A stretch of 64,000 bases of DNA from Lactarius indigo (Eukaryota; Basidiomycota; Agaricomycetes; Russulales; Russulaceae), in assembly GCA_025766275.1 (NCBI GenBank), contig JAFKAC010000007.1, positions 2,046,001-2,110,000 of the forward strand. Reading direction: 5' to 3'. A program made the position numbers and the translations under genes. Below are positions 1 through 10,885 of the stretch, piece by piece; within the stretch, counting starts at the first letter, position 1, and the number at the start of each line of letters is the position of its first letter. Under the pieces are notes generated by a model. The model was not told the DNA's origin. It saw only the letters and a list, made by a program, of their open reading frames with translations, and did not search any database.

Positions 1-2074
1 TCTTCTGGGGAAATTTTCACTCCCTCCTTGTGCTGACATTATTCTCCGTACTTCTGACTCTCATGATTTTCTTGTCCAAAAGCTCTATGTGGTCGACAGC
101 TCTCCTGTTCTTGGGGAGCAAATCTCGGAGCAAATAATGGCTGCTACATGCCGCGTGGGGCCGGAAGGTGAGTCTCATCCCACAAACTGCCTTCCAAAAG
201 GGGGTAAAAACAAATAACAGCCACTTCTGAAGCCACCAGTATGGACGGTGAAACCAAGGACACTTTGCTTCCGGTCGTTCGGGTTGCTGAGAACCACACA
301 ATCATTTCCAGCCTCTTAACTTTCGTGTTCCCTGTATCTCCCATTCTTCCTCCAACTATCGATCAGATATTAGAGCTCCTTTCCGTGGCTGAAAAGTACA
401 GGATGGCCACCGCTCTAATCCGAATCCGAGACTGCGCTTCCAGACGTGACCCACCCTTTATCTGTCCCGAAAATGCATTCCATGTCTATTGTCTTGCATC
501 GCATTATGGGCTCCTCAAAGAGACACTTGAAGCAGCAGAAGTGACGCTCAAATCCCCAATGACTATCGAGGATCTCGAGGACAAACTTGACACCATACTC
601 TGTGTCCCTCTTTACGAACTTTGGAAATATCGTCAGCGAGTTCTTGAAAACCTCAATGAGAGCCTTATCAACCAGTTTTTCAGCTCGGCAGTCTACCAAA
701 TCTTGGATGATGCAGCTCTAGACTGCGTGGAGTGTACTGATTTTGTTGAGCAACGTGATATTCCGCTGTGGCTTGACGAATACCTTGAGTCCATCCCGGG
801 AGATCCCACTTGTGTTGACCTCACCACATTTCATCTTACCCTCTCCTCTCATGTCTCGCCCACAGGTTCTTCCTGTGAACATTGTACATCCATTCCCCAT
901 GAGACTATTCGTGAATTTTGGGCTGCTTTGACTGCACTTGTCCGTGAATGTACAAGAAAAGTAAGCTTACTATCCTGAATCTGACATGTGACGACACTCA
1001 TTGCATCCACAGGCTGAATCAGATTTCTCACTCACAAAAGGGGAAATACGCTTTCAGAGTTCTACCCTTCAACTTGCCACAACGGAGCCCTTGCCTCTGC
1101 CTGAAGGCCTAAACCTGCCAGGAGCGGATGTCGTCCTCCGATCGTCTGACCTTGTTTCCTTTCACGTCCACAAGTCTATCTTGGCCATATCATCACCATT
1201 TTTTACTGATTTGTTTTCGCTCCCTCAACCCTCTGATGGTGAAGCCATTGAAGGTCTTCCCGTTGTGCAGGTATCCGAAGACGCGGAGCTGCTGCACAGC
1301 CTCCTCACAGTGCTTTACCACATCCCCTCTGCGATACCTGACTCCTATGAGAAGACTTTGGCTCTTCTCGCCGCTTCGCAAAAATACAACATAACTGCAG
1401 TCCTATCTATTTTCCGTTCCGGAATAGGTCGTCAACTGCCAACCACGGAGGCTGCCTTTCGTGCATTTGCAATTGCGTGTAGCAAACAGCTCATACCAGA
1501 GATAGAAACTGCGGCGCGCCTCACTCTCGACCACCCCATGACGTTTGACATTATCGCTGACGCCTTACCATTGTTCGAAGGCTCAGCGCTGGGTGACCTG
1601 GTCCGCTTCCGCAAGCGTTGCCGGGACAATCTCATCTCGTTCTTTGATAGCTTTGTTGATGGTAGCGACGGCCTATCGAAAATCTGGTTTGGTTGCCCTA
1701 AGAACGAGCGCCAAAATGGCAAACCGACCCTCGCTGACTGGTTACGTGACATGATTTCGCAGCATACCGAAAAACTGAAAGAGACATATACTAATACATT
1801 GCCTAATTCTTCATCTATTCGCAAAGAATTTGTCGCTACTCTCCGCACTCATGTATCTGAGACCAGTTGTGCCTTCTGCGCAAAGATGTACGCCAGGGAG
1901 GGAGAGGCCTTCCATGACGAGTTGTACAGTAGAATATCGAAGGCACGAGACGAGGTACGTACCCTCCTGTCCCACTTACAATTATGGGTTTTACGCCATG
2001 TACAGGAACCCTTCCAACTTGACGCTGGGGCATCAAATACGTCCGGAGATTTAGGAAAGACCGATGCCCGATAG
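1..2074 (+). CDS. Two-domain BTB/POZ protein (BTB-1), 5' end outside window
   Basis: Exons are <1-167, 221-960, 1013-1954 and 2006-2074, with GT-AG introns of 53, 52 and 51 bp. Splicing keeps one frame and fuses two BTB-like units. The first starts near ADIILRTSD and continues through SSLLTFVFPVSPILP. The second starts at ADVVLRSSDLVSFHVHKS and continues through SPFFTDLFSLPQP. Each is followed by a helical region of the BACK type. BTB domains dimerise and commonly act as CUL3 ubiquitin-ligase adaptors; that role is inferred from the family only. The last intron is 51 bp and has no in-frame stop, so its retention would also stay open. Exon structure is supported by the near-identical gene at 26290-28387, which supplies the missing start (about 32 bp upstream of this window). 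Confidence 0.85.
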
Positions 2075-2469
2075 TTGGCATTACGCGGCGCTCACGACCT
2101 ACGAATTGGACACTACGGAGCCATTATATATAGTACATGCTAATCTACATGCTATCTGTGTTGAAAAAATCTATTCCCTCGTCTTGGTCTCGATTGGTGT
2201 GCGTGGACACAGTATTCGAATGCAGATAGAGGCATCGAGCAAGGTCAGCCTGAGATTCGAAGAAAACCTAGTGTCTTTCTTTGAAAATAGGGGTCGGGTC
2301 TAACCACGCGCAAGCAGAAAGACCCGGTATCTCCGAATTGACTGGGAGCCAGTACCTGGAGAATGCATACCAATTTGCAGCGCTGGAAGGTGCTGAATCA
2401 GTTATTATTTGACGTGACATCCCGACGAAAGGCCGGGATAAGCTTGGGGATAAGTGCTTGGGTAGACGG

Positions 2470-3830
2470 TCAGAGGTCCAGATGGAAACGGGATACGAAA
2501 CCTGTTCGTCCTAGGTCATATTTCGGCCATGACATCTTAAGACCCTTTGTGTTGTCCCATGAGTTGTTTGGCCGCCTGGAAATTGATGAGGTTTGGTGTA
2601 TACCTGGACACCATAACGGTTCCCTATCGGGCTCTGGCAACAAGTGAGAAATTTCCCTGATACCCCCTTGACAATGACGCACCGAGCATTTGTAACGCCT
2701 AATCCAGCGATTTCTGAGTCGGGAAAAGACCACGGTGCAGAGTCGTCGTCTCAAGAACTAGAAAGAACTGCAGTCGCAACATCCGCCAGTACGTGGAAGT
2801 AAAGCAGAGTTGTAACGACATCCAGCGTCGTATAATTTGAGTTCGCGAGTCGAACCTGGTGAGAGATGGTAGGGAAATAGCTGAAAGGGTCAGGTCCATC
2901 GGGTTTCGTATCATTGTAGGCTGTCGAAGCAGTTGATGAGCACGTAATTGCGAAAGGAGTCGGAAAAGAATATCTCGGACGCCATGGTTCCGGCAGAATC
3001 GGAAGGCGGCAACGACGGCGGCTTTGGGGTCATTCTTCCTCATAGAGTCAACAATGACCCGCTTGACACGTTCAACACGAGCTCCGTCGAAAGTAAGCAG
3101 CCCACCCACCCTAGAAACAAAATCACGAATGAACGCTGCGTGGGAGGCAAATGAACTCACGTAGACATATCCATTTCCATTGGTGCCTTGACGATGGGTT
3201 TTCAGAACAAACTCGGTCGCAATACCAAAATTATTCCCGCCATCCTCGTTCAATGTTCACTAACCATGCCCGGGACGTACTTTAATGGCCCAAAGGATAT
3301 TACTCTCGGCATTCGCCGATGTGGTCATCCAGCGGCCGTCAGGAAGAAATCGAGATTCAACGTCACGCCCTGCGTGAGTCGTTCTAGGTGAAAGAAAGGC
3401 CGTATGTGTATTAATTGTGTATTCTAAAGATGCAAGTCATAAAGGCGTACTCCTTTCCCTTTGCGGTCAGCGACCGGCCGTCTGACCGATACCCGCGATC
3501 ACTGAGCTTACCCCGATTGGACTATCGTGTTGTAGGTCAAGGGCGGCGGTCACAGGTCCAATCCCAGGTTCAGTTCGACACGGGGCATACGGATCCCGCT
3601 TTTGAGGTTCACTCTTCCAACACTGATAAGACCGAGTTGACCGTCGGCGCCGGATACGCGTTTGACAAGATCTACAAGGTCGTCCGACCCGAGAACTATA
3701 ACATTGTTGGTGGAGGAGAGAGCGTGGGTATCAAAGGTTGGATGATGGGACGAGGATACTCACTGAAAATCAACCAGTATGGCTTTGGAATCGATAAGAG
3801 TTCAGATCGCAGTTGTAATCGTGGGTCATG
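2470..3830 (-). pseudogene. FAD-linked (BBE-like) oxidoreductase, broken by internal inversion
   Basis: This is a decayed copy of the gene at 29382-31425. The minus strand at about 2700-3350 encodes the middle of the enzyme (GGNNFGIATEFVLKTHRQGTNG region). The part for the FAD-binding N-terminal domain (MQVIKAY to VGGGESVGIKGWMMG) lies at about 3415-3820 on the PLUS strand, so the segment has been flipped. The first exons (31185-31425 in copy B) are missing, and large parts of the C-terminal BBE domain are deleted around 2470-2700. Frameshifts occur throughout. No functional product is expected. Confidence 0.8.
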
Positions 3831-4569
3831 ATTACGTCGCAATAACGTTCCAAGACGAATTGCATCGTCACTTCAGAATATGACAGCGACACATGTTGCG
3901 ACGCAATCCAGCGACTGTATTACGCTGTGAAGGGATCGGAACTTCCGAGGAAATTTGGCGAGACGCCTATAATTTCTACTTTCTAAGATCTTCCTGCGGG
4001 CACACAAAGAATATTGGTCAGTTATTGGCCAGTTGAACATATCACTCACCTTGATCGCGCCATGGGACCTGGACCTTTCCTTCTTGTTCACATCGTGGAT
4101 GTCTCCACTTTGAGTTTGCAACGACACAAAACGCTGACACATATATACCAGCTCTGCGCCGTCGCCGCTGAGTGATTGGATCAGGGATTGGACATGTTTC
4201 CTCGGCGCACCTGAGATGCCAACTTCAATCGTGGATGCAGGTACGTTTCTCACAGGTCCAAACACCGGACCTCCTTCACTAGTTTTCCTGGCATCTTTCA
4301 TCCGGAACAAGATAACCCAGAAGGATGCAACGGGTTTATGCCTCTGAGTCGTCCTTCGCTTAAACGAAAGTGTTTGAGAACACGTTAGGCGTGCACTTCG
4401 CCGCTTATGGTCCGCTTACAGGAGAGATGCTACACTTTCCTCGCGCTGATTCTCGTCGGGTTTGAATCGTACGGAGACTAAATTCAATGATCAGTGCTAA
4501 TCAATGCATTGAGGGCGACAATCACATTAGGTGCTGGGGTGTTGAAGATGGTATTTGGGAAAGTAAAAG
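3831..4569. other. Intergenic, collinear with copy B 31770-32490
   Basis: No gene is recognised. The stretch aligns by eye with the region upstream of the oxidoreductase in copy B (shared strings such as GCATCGTCACTTCA and CCGCTGAGTGATTGGATCAG). The short open frames on either strand have no recognisable motif. Confidence 0.5.
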
Positions 4570-5200
4570 GAAGTATGGAATCTCCCATGATAGCTCACAG
4601 AAGGTTGTCAATAATGACAGCAGCAGCTCCGGATTACACTAGAAGAGAGGGAAATCGAACGAGTAGTTGGCTCTTGGAAGCAGCGAGGCCCATGAAAAGG
4701 ATTCATCATATTCCTACCACCAGGACCCGGTAACGTGATATAAAATGCATCCCAGGTATCAGGATGCGGAGCAGATGGGCTCACTCCATAACATCATGGA
4801 GTCTACATCGTCACCCGTTACTGTGACCCGCCGGCGTCTGTGGGAGCCCTTGAGTAAGAGCAGTCGACTCGGATTGAGGGGTGAGAGCAGGAGACGGAAT
4901 GCGGCATGACTTGGGAAGTATGGCGCCGCAGCAGATGGACCCATGAAGTGAAAAGTGCACCGACACCTCTATGCGTCCTGCGTGGAGCGCGGTATAGTCA
5001 GCGTCATCAAGGGAATCCATACCCCGCCACGGAATTGCGCACCTGAAAGTGCTTTCGGCTTTCGAAGACTTTCTGTGATCAACGCGGGGGCTATTCTAGA
5101 TGCTGAGACCCGGAATGGGGTCACAAAGCGAAAAGTGCTCTACCAAGATGGATGTCACACGACGTTGTGAGACCAGGTCAAGTAGAAGACGATAAAGCAG
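4570..5200 (+). pseudogene. Decayed C2H2 zinc-finger gene fragment
   Basis: Scattered blocks resemble the zinc-finger gene at 32614-33400: an AGCTCCGGATTACACTAGAAG-like block near 4625, and a GATGCTGAGACCCGGAATG...GTCACA block near 5099 that corresponds to the zinc-finger exon (GACGCCGGGACTCTAAAAAG... in copy B). The intervening sequence is deleted or scrambled and no frame stays open. It is a third, most degraded member of the family in this window. Confidence 0.6.
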
Positions 5201-6014
5201 GCTTAAGCAGCTCAATGTGGCGCTACGGGCGACTCTTAGTAGCGGTCTATGCAATACCTGTCTCTACCTTGGTCGAGTGGCGGTCCTCACAGTATCCACG
5301 GCCTCAGGCTGGGGTTGTCCTCTTGAGATCTTCGCTGGTCGAATGGCAGGGAGATAATGTTAAAAACAAGGAAGTGGGAATGTGAAGACTCGGAGCAAGC
5401 ACGGTGATCGTATGCACCCTAATACGATATCGGGTACCTTTCGTCTTATTGGACACTGTCCACTTACGACGGTTGGTGTCAAGGGTGTTCGTCACATTTG
5501 TACTAGTCAGATCATGTACGGACAGGTCGTTTGTGACATGTGACATGTGACCGCCAGACTCGCGACAACGACGTATTCGCGGTTGTACTCGCAGTAATAG
5601 CTCAGGCTGTACAGTAACTGCATTCAGCCATACAGCACTGCCCCATGCCAGCCTGAGTCCGTTTTCCCAGTTGGCCCGATTGGTGAGCCGCAAATACTGG
5701 CGCTTTACAGAGCCTTTTTTATGATCCGGCCATTGAATTCCCGGCGTTCAACTGACACGGCACGGGCGTTGCACACTGGTGGGTCGTCCGGGCTCCCTTG
5801 CTGCTGACCAAATGAAAAGGCTAGGTATAAATTCCCCTAAGCAAGCAATGGGCAGTGGCCCGAAAGAGGGTGCAAGCACGAAGATCATGAGGCAGTGGCC
5901 TGAGAGCCTGCGTGATGCCTCGTGGAAGTCACGTGAGGTCATTTGTGGTCGTGGTCGTGGTCGCCCGGCTGATAAAAAGGGCCACTTTTCTCCAGTATCG
6001 ACGCCCTATCCACA
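5201..6014. other. Intergenic / upstream region of zinc-finger gene
   Basis: No gene is recognised. It contains a TATAAA at 5826-5831 and a GATAAAAAGG at about 5970, either of which could belong to the promoter of the gene starting at 6015. A short GTGGTC triplet run lies at about 5945-5962. Confidence 0.4.
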
Positions 6015-7984
6015 ATGTCCCATTCCAACGCCCCCTACGGCACTCCCAATCCTGGCACATTCCCCGTGCAGGATGTTCCCACTTCTGTAGAAGAAGACTC
6101 AACTGTGCAATATGATTTCAACTCTACTTTCGATTTCAGCTCCCTCTTTGATGGTGGCACGTCTCATTACGACACTACCGGATTTGAACCCGAAGGCAGC
6201 TCTATGAGCACGCTCCCTCCAGTTGCACAATGGGAAGTCACTACTGACATCCATCACATGCCCGATCAGTCCACCAATGTCGCTACTGGGGACATCTTCG
6301 CCAACGGCGCCTTCGGAAGTCTCGCTACGATAGATGCCGCAACATTAGCTTCCGCTCCCGCCCCGCCCCCACTCGCTGACTATGGCGCAAACCCCCATGA
6401 CCTTGATCCACTCTCGGAATTTATTGTAAGCGCGTGACGAATGACAGCCGGACGGTCATATCGCTTACCTTCTCATTCCACAGAACTGGGACCTTTTTGC
6501 CTTGCCTACGCTATGTATGTCCCCGCCTCGTGATTACCATGCTTATACTTACCTGGCTCAAAGCCCCTTTGAATACTAGCTCCGATCCATCACCTCCGAA
6601 GGACGGCATCGGGGATCAGATAAACCCCCCACACGCCCATGACGCGCTAGCCTCAAACCTCGTGAGCACGGGTAGCATCAACGCAAGGGACATTGCCGAC
6701 CATGTTTTCCTGAAGGCCTCATTACCGGACCTCCCGTCAGTGCCTAGCATCCATGGCAACTTCCAAGAGGAGCGACTTGCTCTTGTACCATCTTACCGGG
6801 ATGGGGTTAGTTCCACCCCTCAGACGCAACGGGACGATGCCCCGGTCCTCACCCCAGTGGGAATGTCCGAGAACATGTCGTGCGTTCACTTTACCACCCT
6901 TGTTCTGCTCATTAGAGCAATTTTACCATCCTAATGCCTACTGCCGCAGGCACTCGTTTTGGTTGAATCATCCCGACCCCAACCCGAATATGCCAGCGCC
7001 CATCAATCTGTTGATGGCGACAACAACCACAGCAGCGGCAATCACAGGTGGTGCTGGGGGGGCGAAAGCAGTCCTCGATGAGGATGAGGGGGATAGGTGA
7101 TACGGAACTTCCCATAAGGCGCTTCACAAGCTGATGACTATGACAGTGTCGGGTGTAGATTACCTCAAAAGAGAACAAGGCCTGCAAGTTGGGTCTTGGA
7201 AGGAGCAGATGAGTCCAGAAAGAGGACTCGCCATCTGCCTGCTGCCAGGGCCCAACAGCAGAATATGAAATGCATCAAATATAGTATGATGCGGAGCGGA
7301 GAGGCTCGCAACATAACAGAACAAGGATTGCATCTACACCTGCTGCGGGGGGCTAACACCACGCAGAAGACGGTAGGACCCCCTGAGCAAGAGCAGTTTG
7401 AAGGGGGGGCGCAGTTAGAAACACAACACAACTCGAGCAGCACGGTGCTGCAGCAGATTGATCCACAAACTAGTCGGAGCGTCGAAGGCCAGAAAAACTT
7501 CTACGCAATCCCAATTAAATTGACAAGGAGGCAGCGATTGATGCTCAGGACCACTGAGGACGAAGAGGAGCGCAAAGCAGTCCGTGTCATCAAGTGCAAG
7601 CTGTGCCCCGACGTGGAATTGAACTCCTGGCCATGCTTCCGGCGCCACTGTAACATGTCCGAAGACCACCCCATCAAACTCACCTTCTGCAGCCGATGCG
7701 GGGACCATTTTGCACGCCAAGACTCGAAAAAGCGTCACGAAGAGAAAAAGTACCAAGAAGAGTGCCACATGACGCCGTCACACGAAGCCAACAGGAAGAA
7801 GGAGACAATCGTCCAGCTCCTCAAGGACTTTAACGTGGAGTTGGAACGTCGCCTGAGCAACGGAGAGGAGCCCGGTCGCCGTTTCCCCGTGATTGCCCAG
7901 AAGAATGTCCCGACTACGTCGAAGAAGGAATACAAGAGGTCAGTGTCGGAAGGTGGCATGCGAGTCGCGGGGATGGATCCATAG
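6015..7984 (+). CDS. C2H2 zinc-finger protein, probable DNA-binding regulator
   Basis: Five exons (6015-6425, 6484-6514, 6564-6879, 6950-7096, 7147-7984) with GT-AG introns of 49-70 bp give one open frame of 580 codons ending at the TAG at 7982. The N-terminal half is acidic, Ser/Thr/Pro-rich and without recognised fold. A basic RKRTRH patch in exon 5 could be a nuclear localisation signal. Near the C-terminus are CKLC...CFRRHC and FCSRCGDHFARQDSKKRH; the second has the C-x2-C-x12-H spacing of C2H2 fingers with a distal Cys as the possible fourth ligand. Similar fingers occur in many uncharacterised Agaricomycete proteins. The relatives at 4570-5200 and 32614-33400 are dead, so this is the only open member here. 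Target genes cannot be inferred. Confidence 0.75.
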
Positions 7985-8790
7985 CGCCATATAAATACCT
8001 TGACTTTACTTTACTTCTTTCTGGTGTCCTATCCTTAGTGGCAGTCTGCCTCTAGTTTCGTCTCGTGGGTTGTATACCGTACTAAGAGAGAGGTTTGGGG
8101 AGTGCTTCGGATTAATGTATTGGTCACGTACTTCGCTTTTCCCTCCTTCCCCAACTAAACTACTTGATGGCGTTGACCTCGTGATACGACTGGCGAGCTC
8201 CAGGATCCTATTTTCTTCACTACGAATGCGAGACAGCTTGAGAGAAACGAACAGACACGGAGATCGACCTGTAAAACACCTCGGGCGGGCTTCCGTCACG
8301 TCGATTTCTAGCAAAAAAGTCGTTATTTATACCAGTACGTGAGCATACCTTCCGGACCCACTTGTTGACATGCAAAAGAAGATAATAACACAAATGAGTA
8401 AGGGGTCGGAGGGAGAGTCGCAATCGATTTTTAAGGAGCATGGATGTGGTGTCATTAGCACCGCAGTTGTCTGTCGTCTGCCAGCGCAATCGATTGTGGT
8501 TGTGTAAAAAAAAATTGAGGGGGTTGTTCGGCAAGCGGCGGCAGTCACCGCGATGACCCACGTGTCGCACCCGTCTTGGCACAAACTTAGTATGATGGCC
8601 AACCTAGATAACTACCATACATAGGATTCCTTTGAGGGGGCTCCCTTTTTCGGGTAGGGAAATCGGAGTCGTCGTCTCTCATATGATGCATGATTGGTCT
8701 TCGATCCCCAAATTGAAGTCAGGGCCGTAGGCGCTCAATCTTGCAACAACCCCGACACGCTCCCCAATTACGTGCTGCGCATCGATATGA
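7985..8790. other. 3' flank of zinc-finger gene and end of duplication copy A
   Basis: No gene is seen. The stretch is collinear with copy B up to about 8650. TAA at 8505-8507 is the intact, unoccupied counterpart of the insertion site of the terminal-inverted-repeat element at 33918-34769. Confidence 0.6.
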
Positions 8791-8799
8791 ACTGATGCC

Positions 8800-9227
8800 A
8801 CTGGTGATACGTCCTCTTTTCACCAATATCCACAACAAGATTCAGGTGACCACATAACTGGTTTTGATCTTCCTGGTTCTAATGTGACACGCGTTTACTT
8901 GACAGGGATCCATCAAGTTCACGTGCGCTGCAGCCCACAGCTGTCCACAACTCTTGCCACGACCCTTGCCATGACCGCTTGCATGGTCCTCCTAGCTTCC
9001 GATCTCATTACTACGGACCCCACATCCAGGAAGGTATGACAGAAGCTGCCGTCCTCTCTTCACTAATGTCCACAATGAGATTCAAGTGAACACATAATTG
9101 GTTTTGGTCTTCCGGGTTCCGATTGATGCGGACTTGCCTGAGAGACATCCGCTGGAGCGCTGGAGCATGACCCACAGCTGTCTAGTGCCGCCCGCTGCCT
9201 GCTTGCGTGGTCCTTCTCGCTTCTGAC
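8800..9227 (+). repeat. Tandem repeat of about 240 bp, second unit split by Gypsy insertion
   Basis: The block at about 8813 (TTTTCACCAATATCCACAAC...) recurs at about 9057 (TCTTCACTAATGTCCACAAT...) together with the sequence downstream of it (CCCACAGCTGTC..., CTTGC...TGGTCCT...). The second unit stops at the LTR at 9228 and resumes after the element at 24887 (CTCATCGCCACGTGTCCCAC, matching CTCATTACTACGGACCCCAC of unit 1). The array therefore predates the insertion. Confidence 0.65.
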
Positions 9228-9476
9228 TGTTGTGAACCGGTTCGGTCACATGTGACTCATCACAAGTCCCCGTGACTCTGAATGACTCGACTTTGTATCC
9301 ACTTGCTTCCACCAATTAGCGAACAAAGTAGGCTCGTAATAGTAACAGAACATGTAAGCGCCAAGAAGCCCCTCAAGGCTACTTAAGCGCCGTAGTATTA
9401 TCCAATAAGAGCAGAATTCTCTTGCTCATTTTGCCGCGACATCAGTCTTATTTGTCACAACGTGAGCGACATCACA
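9228..9476 (+). repeat. 5' LTR of outer Gypsy element
   Basis: It begins TGTTGTGAACCGG and ends CATCACA. It is the same length as the 3' LTR at 24638-24886, with about four substitutions. A third copy is the solo LTR at 46908-47156. Confidence 0.92.
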
Positions 9477-9491
9477 CTTGATCAAGTGTGA
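9472..9491. other. 20-bp perfect palindrome across the LTR/leader junction
   Basis: TCACACTTGA followed by TCAAGTGTGA covers the last five LTR bases and the first fifteen leader bases, where a primer-binding site would be expected. No match to a tRNA 3' end was recognised. Confidence 0.6.
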
Positions 9492-9746
9492 GGCTTTTCA
9501 GACAAAACTCACACCCAACAGTTAGAAACGAACACAAGCGCTTGTCTTTAGTCAGAACCTTAGGCCTCAAGTCGACTCTATCTTATCAAAAAGGTACCTC
9601 CGAAACTACGCTCTAAGAGCGCCATTATACTGACCCAGTTACTGGTCAGCCATCAAAACGCACCACACTCGAAGACTCGCGTAGCTGATTAGTTGCGCAG
9701 AGATAAACCCCCGTATCTTACTTGTGATAGCACCTTACACGTCTCT

Positions 9747-10193
9747 ATGAATCCTGACCAGCCCGATGCGACGGGGAATCCGGCTGGAGACCCCACCCAC
9801 TCTCCACCTGTCATGATGACGGGCCCGCCTTCGACCGACGCCTTGCAAGCTATCCACGGGATGCTGCACAATTTACATCAGCGAGTATCCATGGTAGAAA
9901 CACAGGCGACGGTACTCCAGAACCATGCTAACCAACAAACCCAACCAGCCCAAGCGCCGGCTCCAACGCCAGCTTCTCCCGTCCGTACGGGACCTCCTCG
10001 CCTCTCACTACAGCCTTATGCGGGAAAAGGAGGCGAGAACTTACAGGCCTGGCTCAATACGGCCGAAGACGCGCTGCGTGACATAAACCACCCAAAGGAT
10101 CGCTGGACGGTAGCGATCGCGCCCTATTTTTGCGAGCAAGCTCTGGGATGGTACCAGGCAGTTCGCGCTGAGAACAATCACCAAGCGCCACAC
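9747..10193 (+). CDS. Outer Gypsy gag, 5' part (interrupted by nested element)
   Basis: ATG at 9747 starts a 149-codon segment with a Pro/Thr-rich N-terminus, a heptad-like HGMLHNLHQRVSMVETQATVLQNH stretch, then the start of a retrotransposon gag domain (LSLQPYAGKGGENLQAWLNTAEDALRD, WYQAVRAENN). The frame is cut at 10193 by the inner element and resumes at 19972 (TGG GAC GAC) in the same phase, so the pre-insertion reading frame is fully recoverable. The earlier in-frame start at 9693 is not an ATG. It encoded the capsid precursor that packages element RNA. Confidence 0.8.
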
Positions 10194-10859
10194 TGTCACG
10201 AACCTATAATTCGGTCGTGACTCAAGGGCGCCTAAGACCGGTCCGCGTCGGCCCGGTCTTATGTAATCACCTTCCTAAAGGGGAATTCCGAATCGGAGTT
10301 TGAATTCTGTTCTCAAACGATCACGTGACCGGTCACGTCTCTCAAGCCACGTGTCGTGTACACGTGTACTTATCAACAGTTGATTGTTGATCAATCAATG
10401 AAGATAATCAACCAAGTCACCACCCCTCGGGATTTCCCGCATAGACTGCGGAATCACGCCATCCTGATGCAAGATTGCGCCATCGACTGCGGCGCAGTTG
10501 TTCTATGTTTAAACCGCTTCTGATTGGACTCTATTGTTAGATGTCTCTAGAATGTTCCTTTGCGCAGCACCCGTGGACAGGCCCTAAGCCTGCCCTAAAC
10601 CTACGCACAGACCACCCCCTGTAGTATATAAGCTGGTGCAATTGTACGGACAGTCCCTCAGACTGTCCACTTGTGACATCCTCCCCTTGCCTCTCAACTC
10701 CTTCGAGTGCCCCCACTCTTCGTGCGCCACTACTCCTCTTTGAGCCAAGGCCGTAGCCCTCGTCTCTGCGTCTCCCTCGAGCCTCTTCTCCGCGCCCTTA
10801 ACAGCCCCCAGTCCCCGCCTTCGTCGTGACCCCCTGTCGAGTGACAGTGAGTCATCACA
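10194..10859 (+). repeat. 5' LTR of inner Gypsy element
   Basis: It begins TGTCACGAACC and ends GTCATCACA. It is identical to 19301-19966 except at offset 205 (T at 10399, C at 19506). It contains the TATATAAG box and the predicted RNA start. Confidence 0.97.
10625..10632 (+). promoter_or_regulatory. TATA box of inner Gypsy LTR
   Basis: TATATAAG stands about 30 bp upstream of the AGACTGTCCA at 10660-10669, which is the expected position of the RNA 5' end. The same box in the 3' LTR lies at 19732-19739. Confidence 0.7.
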
Positions 10860-10861
10860 CT

Positions 10862-10871
10862 TGGACAGTCT
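10862..10871 (+). other. Self-priming primer-binding site of inner Gypsy element
   Basis: TGGACAGTCT, two bases after the LTR end, is the exact 10-nt reverse complement of AGACTGTCCA at 10660-10669, where the TATA box predicts the RNA 5' end. Tf1/sushi-type elements prime minus-strand synthesis by folding the RNA 5' end onto the primer site. The chromodomain and pol type fit that group. CAGTCT/AGACTG at 10866-10884 could also form a local hairpin. Confidence 0.65.
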
Positions 10872-10885
10872 AACCAATAGACTGA

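Larger units (their letters stand above)
1..8700 (+). repeat. Segmental duplication, copy A (left end outside window)
   Basis: Gene order and sequence match 26300-34990 in direct orientation: two-domain BTB gene, FAD-linked oxidoreductase, C2H2 zinc-finger gene, then a shared stretch ending near the TTTTTCGGGTAGGGA motif (about 8645 here, 34920 in copy B). Similarity is very high up to about 2456 and clearly lower afterwards. Exact borders are estimates read by eye. Confidence 0.8.

Noticed and set aside
8505..8515. A-run near 8505 as an excision footprint of the inverted-repeat element
   Set aside because: Only one TAA and no inverted-repeat remnants are present; it reads as a never-occupied site.
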